Assembly: GCA_963663615.1 (NCBI GenBank)
Contig: OY760517.1
Location: forward strand, 2,790,001-2,854,000
Source of the DNA: G963663615 sp963663615
GTDB taxonomy: Bacteria; Bacteroidota; Ignavibacteria; Ignavibacteriales; Melioribacteraceae
Length of the DNA stretch: 64,000 bases
Direction: 5' to 3'
Shown here: piece by piece, positions 45,230 through 53,814 of the stretch
Layout: the number at the start of each line of letters is the position of its first letter
Numbering within the stretch: position 1 is the stretch's first letter
Translations under genes and position numbers: made by a program
Notes under the pieces: generated by a model
The model's database searches: none
The model's input: the letters and a program-made list of their open reading frames with translations, nothing else
Told to the model about the DNA's origin: nothing

Positions 45230-45667
45230 ATGATATTAAATATGACCCTTACTGAAAAAGAAAAACTTAAATATTTCCGTGGAATTGTAACCGTTGCTAT
45301 AAATCGCAAATTGATTAAGAAAGACAGAGTTGAGCTTTATTATGAAATATGCGAACTTTTTGGTTATACTCGTTCATTTGGCGAAGAAGAATTTAACAAG
45401 GCGTTCGAGAATCATTACCTTATTTCCCCCCCTCCTGTTTTTGATGATATGGAAGTTGCAACTTTGTTTGTTAATGATGTGATTATTATCAGCTTCCTTG
45501 ATAATAATCTGCATCTTTTTGAGCTTAACTGGATTAAACTGTTTAACGACTTAAATGGTACTGATCGGCATTTATGCCTTACAAATATATTTAATTACAT
45601 AGATAAGCCAATGGAAAAGTTTGAGGTTTCCCACCTTGGTATTTATAATATATTGAAGAAAAAATAA
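45230..45667 (+). CDS. Hypothetical cytoplasmic protein (possibly TerB-like helical)
   Basis: The 145-residue protein has no signal peptide or membrane segment. It looks helical, with TEKEKLKYFRGIVTVAINRK followed by RVELYYEICELFGYTRS, a pattern that recalls small TerB-like domains. The second half (VATLFVNDVIIISFLDNNLH) is more hydrophobic. No family is assigned with confidence. ATG 45242 is an alternative start. It lies 21 bp before the membrane protein/SDR/ALDH operon and may be its first gene. Confidence 0.65.
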   Translation: MILNMTLTEKEKLKYFRGIVTVAINRKLIKKDRVELYYEICELFGYTRSFGEEEFNKAFENHYLISPPPVFDDMEVATLFVNDVIIISFLDNNLHLFELNWIKLFNDLNGTDRHLCLTNIFNYIDKPMEKFEVSHLGIYNILKKK

Positions 45668-45688
45668 TACAATTTCTGGATAAATAGA

Positions 45689-46327
45689 ATGCAAAAGGTG
45701 TTTTTAGGCAAGGTTACTAATCTTACCATTGTTCTTGGTATGTTAATAGCAATAGATTCGTATTTTGGCTCCTTTGTTAGTTTAACCTATAAACTGGATA
45801 CCCCCTCCCTTGTTGCACAGGGTATTGAACAAGATTTTTATAACCTCTTTATTATAATACCATTTCTGTTTGTTAGTATAGTTGCATTAAGAAAAGGAAA
45901 GCTAACCGGTTATTTTATGCTTTCAGGTGCCCTGTTTTATATAATCTATTCCTATTTTATATATGCATTTGGTTTTCATTTTAACCAGTGGTTTTTAGTT
46001 TACTGTTCAATTCTCGGTATCTCCTTTTACATGTTGGTAGCTATCAGTATTGAAATATTTAAATTAAATCCGGCAAACTGGTTAAATTCTGGGTTTCCTG
46101 TTAAATCTGCCGGCATATTTCTTCTTGTATTATCTGTACTATTTGTAATTATTTGGCTAGGAGATATTATTCACATGGCACTGGAAATAGTTACCATGAT
46201 GATCGTTATGACATACAAGGGATTTATTAAAGATACAACTATTACAATTGTGTTTGTTATTCTTGCAAGTTCAGGTGCTTTCCTGCTGGCTAAACTTGTT
46301 TCAAAACTAAACAAGGTACAACTCTGA
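45689..46327 (+). CDS. Hypothetical multi-pass membrane protein, first of the SDR/ALDH operon
   Basis: The 212-residue protein has about six hydrophobic segments (near 10-28, 50-66, 74-94, 98-122, 140-162 and 182-202). DTPSLVAQGIEQDFYNLFII and YAFGFHFNQWFLVY resemble a family of unnamed bacterial membrane proteins that, from memory, are some 60-70 residues longer and have extra helices after the WLGDII segment. Here WLGDIIHMALEIV moves straight into the last helices, so an in-frame internal deletion is possible. The stop overlaps the SDR start by one base (TGATG). Confidence 0.72.
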   Translation: MQKVFLGKVTNLTIVLGMLIAIDSYFGSFVSLTYKLDTPSLVAQGIEQDFYNLFIIIPFLFVSIVALRKGKLTGYFMLSGALFYIIYSYFIYAFGFHFNQWFLVYCSILGISFYMLVAISIEIFKLNPANWLNSGFPVKSAGIFLLVLSVLFVIIWLGDIIHMALEIVTMMIVMTYKGFIKDTTITIVFVILASSGAFLLAKLVSKLNKVQL

Positions 46328-47121
46328 TGAAAAAAATTCTTATAACCGGTGGTGCCAGTGGTATTGGTAAAATTCTGGCTAAAAAATTTGCTAAAGATGG
46401 CAATCAGGTATTCGTTTGGGATATTTCCGAAGACAATCTTGAGATTGTTAAACGTGAATTTGAAGAAAATACCCTCAAAGGCATTTTTATGAAATGCGAT
46501 GTAACAAGCTCGGAACAGGTTACTAATCTTGCTCAAAAAATTCTGGATGAGTATAAAGGTATTGATGTAATTGTTAATAATGCCGGCATTGTAACAGGTA
46601 AACCAATTACCGAATGCTCCGATGAAGAAATTAACCGAACCTTTGAGATAAATATTCTTTCGCATTTTAAGATTATTAAAGCTTTTTTACCCGATATGAT
46701 AGAAAAAAATTCAGGTCATATAGTTACAATTGCTTCGGCAGCCGGTTTAATTGGGGTAGCAAACTTAACTGATTACTGCTCAAGCAAATTTGCCGCAGTA
46801 GGACTAAATGATTCTCTTCGTGCAGAAATGCATAAATACGGTTATAATATAGACACAACCCTTGTTTGCCCATACTTTATAAATACAGGTATGTTTGATG
46901 GAGTAAAAACACGTTTCTCAATGTTTCTGCCGATATTAAGTCAGGAAAAAGCTGCCAATAAAGTTTATAAGGCTATAAAGAATAAACGAAAACGTTTACT
47001 CTTTCCGCTTATGGTTAGAACCGTAGAACCATTGCGTGCCTTTCCTGTAGGTGTATTCGATTTCACTGCACGACTATTTGGTATCCAGTCAACAATGAAT
47101 CAGTTTAAGGGCAGAAAATGA
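46327..47121 (+). CDS. Short-chain dehydrogenase/reductase (retinol-dehydrogenase-like SDR)
   Basis: The 264-residue classical SDR has the cofactor loop TGGASGIG (7-14), VNNAGI (84-89), the catalytic serine S137 and Y150-x-x-x-K154. The aspartate in VWDISED suggests preference for NAD over NADP. A hydrophobic C-terminal stretch and the pattern TTLVCPYFINTGMFDG are typical of SDRs acting on lipophilic alcohols or ketones. It overlaps the upstream membrane protein by 1 bp and the downstream aldehyde dehydrogenase by 4 bp. A two-step oxidation from alcohol through aldehyde to acid is therefore plausible; the substrate is not known. Confidence 0.93.
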   Translation: MKKILITGGASGIGKILAKKFAKDGNQVFVWDISEDNLEIVKREFEENTLKGIFMKCDVTSSEQVTNLAQKILDEYKGIDVIVNNAGIVTGKPITECSDEEINRTFEINILSHFKIIKAFLPDMIEKNSGHIVTIASAAGLIGVANLTDYCSSKFAAVGLNDSLRAEMHKYGYNIDTTLVCPYFINTGMFDGVKTRFSMFLPILSQEKAANKVYKAIKNKRKRLLFPLMVRTVEPLRAFPVGVFDFTARLFGIQSTMNQFKGRK

Positions 47122-48683
47122 GCAAATCCATAAAACTATATAATCCGGCTACTGGTGAAGACCTTGGAAATTCAACCCTGCATAATATTGATGATCTTAA
47201 GAACTTTATTGCCAAAGCACGAATTGCACAATCGGAATGGGAAAAGACAAGTATCTCTTACCGCAAAAAGAAGATACTAAAGATAAGAAGTTATATAACC
47301 CAAAACGCCGATGAAATTTCAGAAGTTATTGCCAAAGATAATGGTAAAACACTTGTGGATGCTCTTGCTACCGAGGTAGTACCTGCAGCTATGGCTGTTT
47401 CATATTATTGTAAAAAGGCAAAATCCTTTCTTAAAAATAAATCTCTAGGCATGGGAAACATAGCTTTAATAAACAAACGAAGCTATATACACAGGGTACC
47501 TTTTGGTGTAGTTGGAATAATTTCGCCATGGAACTACCCCTTTGCAATTCCATTTTCCGAAGTAATTATGGCACTGCTTGCCGGTAATGCTGTAATACTT
47601 AAAACAGCAACACAAACTCAACTTGTTGGAAAAATTCTTGAGAAAGTGATTGCCGACGCCGAATTACCTGAAGGTTTATTTCAGTTTATAAATTTACCAG
47701 GTAAAATTGCAGGAGACGCTTTTCTTGAGGAAGGTATAGACAAGCTCTTTTTTACCGGTTCAGTACCCGTTGGTAAATACCTTATGAAAAAAGCATCCGA
47801 TACCCTTACCCCTGTATCACTGGAACTTGGGGGTAACGATCCTATGATTGTTTGTCATGATGCAGATATTTACCGTGCTGCGAAGGGTGCGGTTTGGGCT
47901 GGATTCCAGAATGCAGGTCAATCTTGTGGGGGAGTAGAGAGAATTTATGTACACAAGGATATTTATAATGAATTTCTTGTAGAACTAAAAAAACAGACGG
48001 AAGCATTAAAGGTTGGGAATAACCTCGATTTGGAAACCGATATTGGCTGTCTTACTACCAGCAAGCAAAAGCAAACGGTAATTGATCACATTAATGATGC
48101 CCTTGAAAAAGGTGCTACTATTTATGCAAATTCAACTGCAAATGTACCGGAAAACTCTAACTACCTTGCTCCTGCTGTATTAACCAATGTTAACCACAAA
48201 ATGCTGGTTATGAAAGACGAAACATTTGGTCCGGTAGTTGGAGTTATGCCTTTTAACACCTATGAAGAAGCCCTTCAACTCGCTAATGATTCATATCTTG
48301 GTTTAACCGGATCGGTATGGTCTAAAAACAGTTCTCGTGCAAAAAGCCTGGCTGAACAAATTAAAGCCGGTGCTATAATGATAAATGATCACCTTATGAG
48401 TCATGGGTTGGCTGAAACACCCTGGGGTGGATTTAAAGAGTCGAGTATTGGCAGGTCTCACGGTGCTATTGGCTTTGATGAAATGACTCAGCCACAAGTT
48501 ATTGTAAACGATGTTATGCCATTTGTACACAAAAATATGTGGTGGCATCCGTTTAACAAATCTATATATAACGGATTAACAGGATTGATTGATTTTCTTT
48601 ACGGCAAAGGTCCCGGAACAAAATTTACCGGGATGATAAATCTGCTTAAAATTTTACCGAGAATGTTCAGCAAAAAAGATTAG
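47118..48683 (+). CDS. NAD(P)-dependent aldehyde dehydrogenase
   Basis: The 521-residue enzyme oxidises an aldehyde to the acid. VGIISPWNYPFAIPFSEV holds the oxyanion Asn, LELGGNDPMIV the general base E236, and NAGQSCGGVERIYV the nucleophile C270, 34 residues apart as usual. The start codon overlaps the SDR stop (ATGA). A C-terminal extension beyond the core (YNGLTGLIDFLYGKGPGTKF and after) is hydrophobic and basic and may touch the membrane, as in fatty aldehyde dehydrogenases. It converges with the YjjX-like gene, with stop codons overlapping by 4 bp. Confidence 0.95.
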   Translation: MSKSIKLYNPATGEDLGNSTLHNIDDLKNFIAKARIAQSEWEKTSISYRKKKILKIRSYITQNADEISEVIAKDNGKTLVDALATEVVPAAMAVSYYCKKAKSFLKNKSLGMGNIALINKRSYIHRVPFGVVGIISPWNYPFAIPFSEVIMALLAGNAVILKTATQTQLVGKILEKVIADAELPEGLFQFINLPGKIAGDAFLEEGIDKLFFTGSVPVGKYLMKKASDTLTPVSLELGGNDPMIVCHDADIYRAAKGAVWAGFQNAGQSCGGVERIYVHKDIYNEFLVELKKQTEALKVGNNLDLETDIGCLTTSKQKQTVIDHINDALEKGATIYANSTANVPENSNYLAPAVLTNVNHKMLVMKDETFGPVVGVMPFNTYEEALQLANDSYLGLTGSVWSKNSSRAKSLAEQIKAGAIMINDHLMSHGLAETPWGGFKESSIGRSHGAIGFDEMTQPQVIVNDVMPFVHKNMWWHPFNKSIYNGLTGLIDFLYGKGPGTKFTGMINLLKILPRMFSKKD

Positions 48684-49204
48684 AAATAGGTTTCCCTGTT
48701 TATAAATGGAACTAATGCAGCAATAATTCCGGGAATGTACAAGTCTTTTCTGGTCATAACATTGTTTGTAAGGTGACCGATAGCACCACCTTTTTGTTTG
48801 GTGTTTTTATCGCTGGTTACCTCATCTATAACATGCCCAAGCTCCATACCAGCATTTATCTTTTCCATAAAATAGTCCGGTATTTCAAATGATGCCGATT
48901 CGCCAAAAGCAGAGTTGCCAGAAGCATCTTTTATACAAACAACACCTTTAGCGAACCATTTACTATAATAGTTAAAAAGTCCTCCCTCTATACCCACGTA
49001 ATAATCAAACCCCTTATAAGTTTTATGCAAACTTGTTACGCGGTTCAACGCACCATCAAACGTTTCCAAATCAATAGGCTGGTCAGGAACCCCCGATTCA
49101 ACTGAAATACCTTCAACTTCCATATTATCATGAAATTTGCCAAACGCCAGTCTAACCGAATCAACTTTAACAGGGTTCAATGATCCAACAAGTATTCTTA
49201 TCAT
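48680..49204 (-). CDS. Inosine/xanthosine triphosphatase, YjjX family
   Basis: The product of about 174 residues belongs to the YjjX/DUF84 NTPase family, which hydrolyses ITP and XTP to clean the nucleotide pool. VGSLNPVKVDSVRLAF is the substrate-binding N-terminus; GVPDQPIDLETFDGALNR, YYVGIEGG and KQKGGAIGHLTNNVMTRKDLY complete the family blocks. ATG 49204 is preferred because the family starts directly before this motif; ATG 49219 overlaps the upstream gene. The stop of the esterase gene at 49206 lies just before it, so the two are probably co-transcribed. Confidence 0.9.
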   Translation of the reverse strand: MIRILVGSLNPVKVDSVRLAFGKFHDNMEVEGISVESGVPDQPIDLETFDGALNRVTSLHKTYKGFDYYVGIEGGLFNYYSKWFAKGVVCIKDASGNSAFGESASFEIPDYFMEKINAGMELGHVIDEVTSDKNTKQKGGAIGHLTNNVMTRKDLYIPGIIAALVPFINRETYF

Positions 49205-49205
49205 A

Positions 49206-50336
49206 CTATTTTTTTCCATACAGCGTAATCATTGCATGAGGTATTCTTCTAGCCCATGCAGGCTCATTATGTTCTGCATTTTGTTCAATTATATATTCAA
49301 AATCAGTACCTTCGGTGTACCCCTTTTGTTTAAGGAAATTTATCATATCGTCAATACCAGGTTGCAGACTTACTTCAAGTCCAACGCCACCAATATCAAT
49401 GTACGCAAAAAATTCTTTTCGCTTACCGGAATAATCACTAATCCTTTTAACGTAGTCGAGTTGGCGAACCTTAAACGCCGGCGACATACAAATCGCTTTT
49501 GAAAACACATTATTGTATTCCCATAATAACATAAAGCTAATCAATCCACCCATGGAAGAGCCACCCACAGAAGTATTCTCACGATCAGGTTTGGTACGAT
49601 ACTTTTTATCAATAAACGGTTTGAGTTTTTCAACAAGGAATTTCATGTAAACATAACCGGTATCAGTATAGGAATATTCCGGTCGTCTGTGAATAGTATT
49701 ATAAATGCCAACAATAATCATCGGCTCTATTTTTCCCTGTCGTATTAGCGAATCAGCAGCTTCATCAACCTGCCAGTCTATTCCAAAGTAGGAGGTTGCC
49801 GGATCAAAAATATTTTGTCCGTCATGCATATAGAGAACAGGATAACTTTCATCACCTGTTTCGTAGCCTGGGGGTGTCCAAACAACAACATTTCTGTCAA
49901 GAATACCCGGATAGCTCATATTATCATAATAAGCTACTTTCCCGGTAATCTGTCCGGTAACAATTCTTTGCGATTCAAATTCATCACGCCAATTGGTAAT
50001 TAAATACTCAACTGTTGTATCATTTAATGCACAAAAGGTATAATTCCCGGGAATGGAACCATCAGAATTTGCAGCCTCAAACTGCCATGCACCACGAGTA
50101 AATTTAAACTCCAGTAGTGTATTTTTCGGAATGCTGAATGTTTTGTAATAGTTAACAGAATCGTCAGTATCCAGAAATACCTTATCAGCTTGCCAAAGTC
50201 CAAATACCTCCTGATTACCTGCAATACTAACCGTACCCGGTTTACCCTTTAGTTCAACCTTAATTGTAATGTTTAATAGTTCCTGTGCAAACGCAACCGA
50301 TGCAAGAAGCACCAAAAACGACAATATTGTTTTCAT
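49206..50336 (-). CDS. Exported esterase (Fes/esterase D-like) with N-terminal starch-binding-like domain
   Basis: The 376-residue protein has a signal peptide (about 1-18). A CBM20-like beta domain follows at about 22-115 (TVSIAGNQEVFGLWQADKV, LEFKFTRGAWQFE), then an alpha/beta hydrolase of the enterochelin esterase group at about 128-376. YPVLYMHDGQNIFD, the nucleophile serine in GGSSMGGL and a late histidine near AEHNEPAWARR form the likely triad. Relatives deacylate carbohydrates or siderophores. It is periplasmic or extracellular, without a sorting domain. A small gene lies 6 bp upstream. Confidence 0.88.
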   Translation of the reverse strand: MKTILSFLVLLASVAFAQELLNITIKVELKGKPGTVSIAGNQEVFGLWQADKVFLDTDDSVNYYKTFSIPKNTLLEFKFTRGAWQFEAANSDGSIPGNYTFCALNDTTVEYLITNWRDEFESQRIVTGQITGKVAYYDNMSYPGILDRNVVVWTPPGYETGDESYPVLYMHDGQNIFDPATSYFGIDWQVDEAADSLIRQGKIEPMIIVGIYNTIHRRPEYSYTDTGYVYMKFLVEKLKPFIDKKYRTKPDRENTSVGGSSMGGLISFMLLWEYNNVFSKAICMSPAFKVRQLDYVKRISDYSGKRKEFFAYIDIGGVGLEVSLQPGIDDMINFLKQKGYTEGTDFEYIIEQNAEHNEPAWARRIPHAMITLYGKK

Positions 50337-50342
50337 GTTTAC

Positions 50343-50633
50343 CTATTTATAATTTTCGTACCAAGCATCAAATTCTTTTGACGTTACTTCCTTAATAAAC
50401 TCAACAACGTCAGGGAACTGCTCATTTAGTATTTCAATTAGCTGATCAGCAAATTTGGTATCAATATATTTTCTAAAGCCCTCTACAATATTTTCTATAT
50501 TATGGTAGTAAGCATATAAATAATATATAAGTTTAACTGATATTTCAGCAGCTTCACTTTCTTCTACTTCATCGTTATTAGTTATAAAATTGGCAATTGT
50601 TACTTTCAGTTCTTCCAGTTTTTGGTTCTTCAT
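50343..50633 (-). CDS. Small acidic hypothetical protein
   Basis: The 96-residue protein has no signal peptide. It is helical and acidic (NNDEVEESEAAEISVKLIYY, EILNEQFPDVVEFIKEVTSK). No family was recognised. It lies 6 bp before the esterase gene and is probably the first gene of that operon. Confidence 0.68.
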   Translation of the reverse strand: MKNQKLEELKVTIANFITNNDEVEESEAAEISVKLIYYLYAYYHNIENIVEGFRKYIDTKFADQLIEILNEQFPDVVEFIKEVTSKEFDAWYENYK

Positions 50634-50704
50634 TATTCCCCTGTGATTATTAGCTTAAAAAATAATATTTATTTATCTTATAACAAAAAAACAGAACATT
50701 ATTT

Positions 50705-51547
50705 ATGAAAAGAATACTGATAATATTTGTTGTACTGCTAACGGTTTTATTAAGTGCCCAAACTGCAAACAATCTGGTAAAAATAGCCGAATTTAAGGAG
50801 GCTTCATCCTTCTCCGTAAATGGAAAAGACGAGATTGTTGTTTCAGACAGATCAACTAACGAGATTATAAGAATTGATACAAATGGCACAGTTATTCAAA
50901 AGGTTGGTGGATATGGCTGGAATGAGCTAACTTTTGACGATCCGGCAGATTTATATGCAGCAACTCTTAATGTTATTGTTGCAGATCAGAATAATAACCG
51001 ACTCCAAATTCTGGATAAAGATCTAAATTTCCTCTCTTATTTCAACTCGGCTGGAAATGAAGACAATAATATGTCGTTTTCGTATCCCAGTTCTGTAACT
51101 GTTTCGGCAACCGGAGATATATTTATTCTGGATTCGGATAACTCATATATTCTTAAATATAACTACAATGGCAATTTTATTTCGGTTATTGGATCGGAAA
51201 ATGCCGGTGGTAATGAGTTGGAAGAGCCTACATACATAACATTTACCGGTAATAATTTATTAGCAGCAGCAGATGGCAATTCCTTAAAACTTTTTGATGA
51301 GTTTGGCAATACAGTCAGGAAAATTCCCCTTAATTTTAAGATTACCAAGATAAGTTCAGCGGGACCTTACCTTCTCATGAATAATGATGATAATGTTTAC
51401 ATACTGAGCCTAAGAAAAAACTCAGTTAAACAAGTTACCTTCAGTTCAGAAATAGCTGAGAAAATTGTAAAAGTAATGCTTTATAAAAAGAATTTATATT
51501 TACTAACGAGCACTGCATTATATAAAGGAAAGTTAATTGCAGAATAA
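50705..51547 (+). CDS. Exported NHL-type beta-propeller protein
   Basis: The 280-residue protein has a signal peptide (MKRILIIFVVLLTVLLSAQ). Repeats of about 40 residues follow, with the NHL/six-bladed propeller pattern: DEIVVSDRSTNEIIRIDTNG, LNVIVADQNNNRLQILDKDL, GDIFILDSDNSYILKYNYNG. It is likely a periplasmic binding scaffold. It is the first gene of a tight four-gene plus-strand cluster; the next gene starts inside its last codons. Confidence 0.82.
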   Translation: MKRILIIFVVLLTVLLSAQTANNLVKIAEFKEASSFSVNGKDEIVVSDRSTNEIIRIDTNGTVIQKVGGYGWNELTFDDPADLYAATLNVIVADQNNNRLQILDKDLNFLSYFNSAGNEDNNMSFSYPSSVTVSATGDIFILDSDNSYILKYNYNGNFISVIGSENAGGNELEEPTYITFTGNNLLAAADGNSLKLFDEFGNTVRKIPLNFKITKISSAGPYLLMNNDDNVYILSLRKNSVKQVTFSSEIAEKIVKVMLYKKNLYLLTSTALYKGKLIAE

Positions 51548-51989
51548 ATCAGGAAAAATTGTATCTGCAATATTTGTTCTGCTTTTATTATTCTGGAACT
51601 ACCTTAACTTCCTAAAGTTGTTTGCAAATGAACTTCCATTCAATTCATGGATGATTTTTCTGTCCGAAATTGTTTTTACTCCTGTATGCCATCAGAACCC
51701 TGAAAAACTATTCCATATATTCAATACATCCTGCCAACTTTGCAGCAGGTGCACTGGCATATATATTGGGGCACTTATCTCGTCTATCGCAGTATTATTT
51801 ATTCCACTTAAAAGAATAAGTACAAAATACCTTTTTGCCTCAATTGCAATTAACTTGCTTGACGGAATATTTTATAATATTGGTATTTACAGTTACAACC
51901 ATAATTTAACTTTTGCTACCGGGTTGCTTTTCGGTTCACTTGTTTTTTATTATTTTAGAGTTGAAATAGAAAAATTGTTTGCAAAATAA
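51537..51989 (+). CDS. DUF2085 membrane protein
   Basis: The 150-residue protein has about four transmembrane helices and the DUF2085 cysteine/histidine motif: TPVCHQNPEK followed by CQLCSRCTGIYIGAL. The only workable start is TTG 51537, overlapping the upstream stop by 11 bp, with GGAA 8-9 bp before it, so translation is probably coupled. The Cys motif may bind a metal. The function of the family is unknown. Confidence 0.82.
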   Translation: MQNKSGKIVSAIFVLLLLFWNYLNFLKLFANELPFNSWMIFLSEIVFTPVCHQNPEKLFHIFNTSCQLCSRCTGIYIGALISSIAVLFIPLKRISTKYLFASIAINLLDGIFYNIGIYSYNHNLTFATGLLFGSLVFYYFRVEIEKLFAK

Positions 51990-51994
51990 CTCGG

Positions 51995-52516
51995 ATGACC
52001 GGATTGAAAAAGTATTACGCTCCCCTTATAGTTGGTTTGGCTGCTGGTGTTCTCGGCATTGTACCATTAGTAAAAGTATTATCATGTTGTTTAATTGTAC
52101 CACTTGCTTCATTTTTTAGTCTGCTTCTGGATGAAAAAGCAAATGGAATTACCGGCAAAACAGAAATTTCCAAAGGGGTTATTTTTGGTTTATTAACCGG
52201 TTTAACCGCCGCTTTCTTTACGTATTCACTCGACTTGCTGATTACGTTTATCGTAAAATCGAATGACCTTGTAGCAGCTATGGCAACGCTCCCTGAAATG
52301 CTGGAAAATTATCCTGTTGACCAGGCACAAAAACAGGAAATAATGAGATTGTTTGAAGGAATATCAACTGATATTAGTGAAAACGGATTCTCGGTTTTTT
52401 ATGCCGTGGTTTATTTTGTTTACTACTTTTTACTCTACCCAATGCTTGGAATGGTGGGAGGTATAATCAGCACTCTGGTTCGTAATTCCGGTAAAAAAAA
52501 CATGGGTAACACTTAA
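51995..52516 (+). CDS. Hypothetical four-helix membrane protein (DUF4199-like)
   Basis: The 173-residue protein has helices near 7-25, 28-46, 58-86 and 131-163, with a polar segment of about 40 residues (LPEMLENYPVDQAQKQEIMR) between the third and fourth. This layout recalls DUF4199 proteins of Bacteroidota, but the match is weak. It lies 5 bp after the DUF2085 gene and overlaps the next start by one base. Confidence 0.7.
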   Translation: MTGLKKYYAPLIVGLAAGVLGIVPLVKVLSCCLIVPLASFFSLLLDEKANGITGKTEISKGVIFGLLTGLTAAFFTYSLDLLITFIVKSNDLVAAMATLPEMLENYPVDQAQKQEIMRLFEGISTDISENGFSVFYAVVYFVYYFLLYPMLGMVGGIISTLVRNSGKKNMGNT

Positions 52517-52818
52517 TGGTAAACGCAGTTTTATTTGTTTTACATGCAATATTTATCGGCTATATTTTTTATACTAAATATCGTGATGAATCTATTTCCG
52601 AGGCATTCCTTAATCTTGCACTTATAGTAATACTTATAGCGGTAGGAAGTGCTATTTCAGACTCTCTGGTTAAACTTTTTATTGATGGCGAAGGCTTTGG
52701 CAAGGAGTTAGACAGGGATACAATTTCCCTGACTGTGCTTAGTATATTCGAAGTAATATTTTACCGGTATTACTTTTTCAGCAAAGAAAAAACTAAAGCA
52801 AACGAAACGGAAAAATAA
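52516..52818 (+). CDS. Small three-helix membrane protein
   Basis: The 100-residue protein has helices near 4-20, 30-55 and 73-91 and a charged C-terminus. No family was recognised. It is the last gene of the four-gene cluster, and its 3' end overlaps the convergent tonB gene by 26 bp. Confidence 0.65.
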   Translation: MVNAVLFVLHAIFIGYIFYTKYRDESISEAFLNLALIVILIAVGSAISDSLVKLFIDGEGFGKELDRDTISLTVLSIFEVIFYRYYFFSKEKTKANETEK

Positions 52819-53404
52819 TCACTACCGTTTGATTAATCCTTTTTTTACCGGACGGTATAGGTTCAAAACGCCACTTGCGTAAAGCATTTATTGCTGCCGA
52901 TTCAAGTCTGGAATCAGCCTTTCGCAAAGGAATTATTTTTCCAACAGTGCCATCCGGAAATATTGTAAATCTTAGTTTAACATCAATCTCCTTGTTAACA
53001 CCATCGGGGTAAGGTGGAATAACATGCGAGTATATTTTTCTTACACCCTTGCCACCCCAGTCAATCTTTAGTCCGAGACCTTGCCCAAATCCCGGGTCCT
53101 GCAATTTGGATTCTTCTTCGTTTTTCTTCTCTTCAAGTTTTTCGCGTTCCTTTTTTGCCCGGGCAGCAACTTTATTTTTATCAAGATTAGTTGTTTTTGG
53201 AACACTAACATTCTTTTTATTGCGTTTATTCTGCTTAACTTCTTTCCTCGGTATTGAAGAAAAGCCGGACATGCCAAATCCAATAGTAAGGTATTCATCC
53301 TCAGTAGTTTCCGAACTAAAATTCCATAATCCCAGAAGGGCAAGTAAAACAATATGGAGAGTAATAGAAAGCAGATACGATATAGACTGGGTGTTCTTTT
53401 TCAT
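52793..53404 (-). CDS. TonB/TolA-family energy transducer
   Basis: The 203-residue protein has one N-terminal transmembrane helix (about 8-25) and a Lys/Glu-rich periplasmic spacer (KKEREKLEEKKNEEESKLQD). A TonB C-terminal domain follows at about 120-203 (HVIPPYPDGVNKEIDVKLRF, AAINALRKWRFEPIPSGKKR). It follows exbD with a one-base overlap. Together with ExbB and ExbD it would transmit proton-motive energy to an outer-membrane protein, either the barrel encoded in the same operon or TonB-dependent receptors generally. Confidence 0.9.
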   Translation of the reverse strand: MKKNTQSISYLLSITLHIVLLALLGLWNFSSETTEDEYLTIGFGMSGFSSIPRKEVKQNKRNKKNVSVPKTTNLDKNKVAARAKKEREKLEEKKNEEESKLQDPGFGQGLGLKIDWGGKGVRKIYSHVIPPYPDGVNKEIDVKLRFTIFPDGTVGKIIPLRKADSRLESAAINALRKWRFEPIPSGKKRINQTVVIIFPFRLL

Positions 53405-53814
53405 CAGAAAGAGATTTTCTCCGTCTCAATGGTAAACTTGTCAATCCCTAATCCCTTGGCAGCATCAATCACCTTAATAACCAGATCAAGCTCAACTGAC
53501 TTATCGGCATTAATAATCAAATTCTTTTCAGTATTTTTGGTTAGCACATCAGATATACGCATTGGTAGCAAATCAATTGATGTTTCCTGATTACCAAGAT
53601 AAATTCTGCCTTCACTCGTAATAGATACAATCAGCTTGGAAGGTACACCCTGTTCGTTATTTTTGGCTCCGGGCAATTTAACCTTTACACCGGTTTGAAT
53701 AACAAATTGCGATGAAAGGAGGAAAAATATTAGCAGAAGCATCACGATATCGGTAAGTGATGAAAAGCTGAAAAGCGAAATTGGTTTATTATCAGTCTCG
53801 AATTTCATGTTCAC
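53404..53814 (-). CDS. ExbD/TolR-family proton-channel subunit
   Basis: The 136-residue protein has a short cytoplasmic start, one transmembrane helix (about 18-38) with the essential aspartate in SLTDIVMLLLIFFLLSS, and a periplasmic domain (EKNLIINADKSVELDLVIKV). The motif is shared by ExbD and TolR. It directly abuts the exbB stop and overlaps tonB by one base. Confidence 0.92.
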   Translation of the reverse strand: MNMKFETDNKPISLFSFSSLTDIVMLLLIFFLLSSQFVIQTGVKVKLPGAKNNEQGVPSKLIVSITSEGRIYLGNQETSIDLLPMRISDVLTKNTEKNLIINADKSVELDLVIKVIDAAKGLGIDKFTIETEKISF

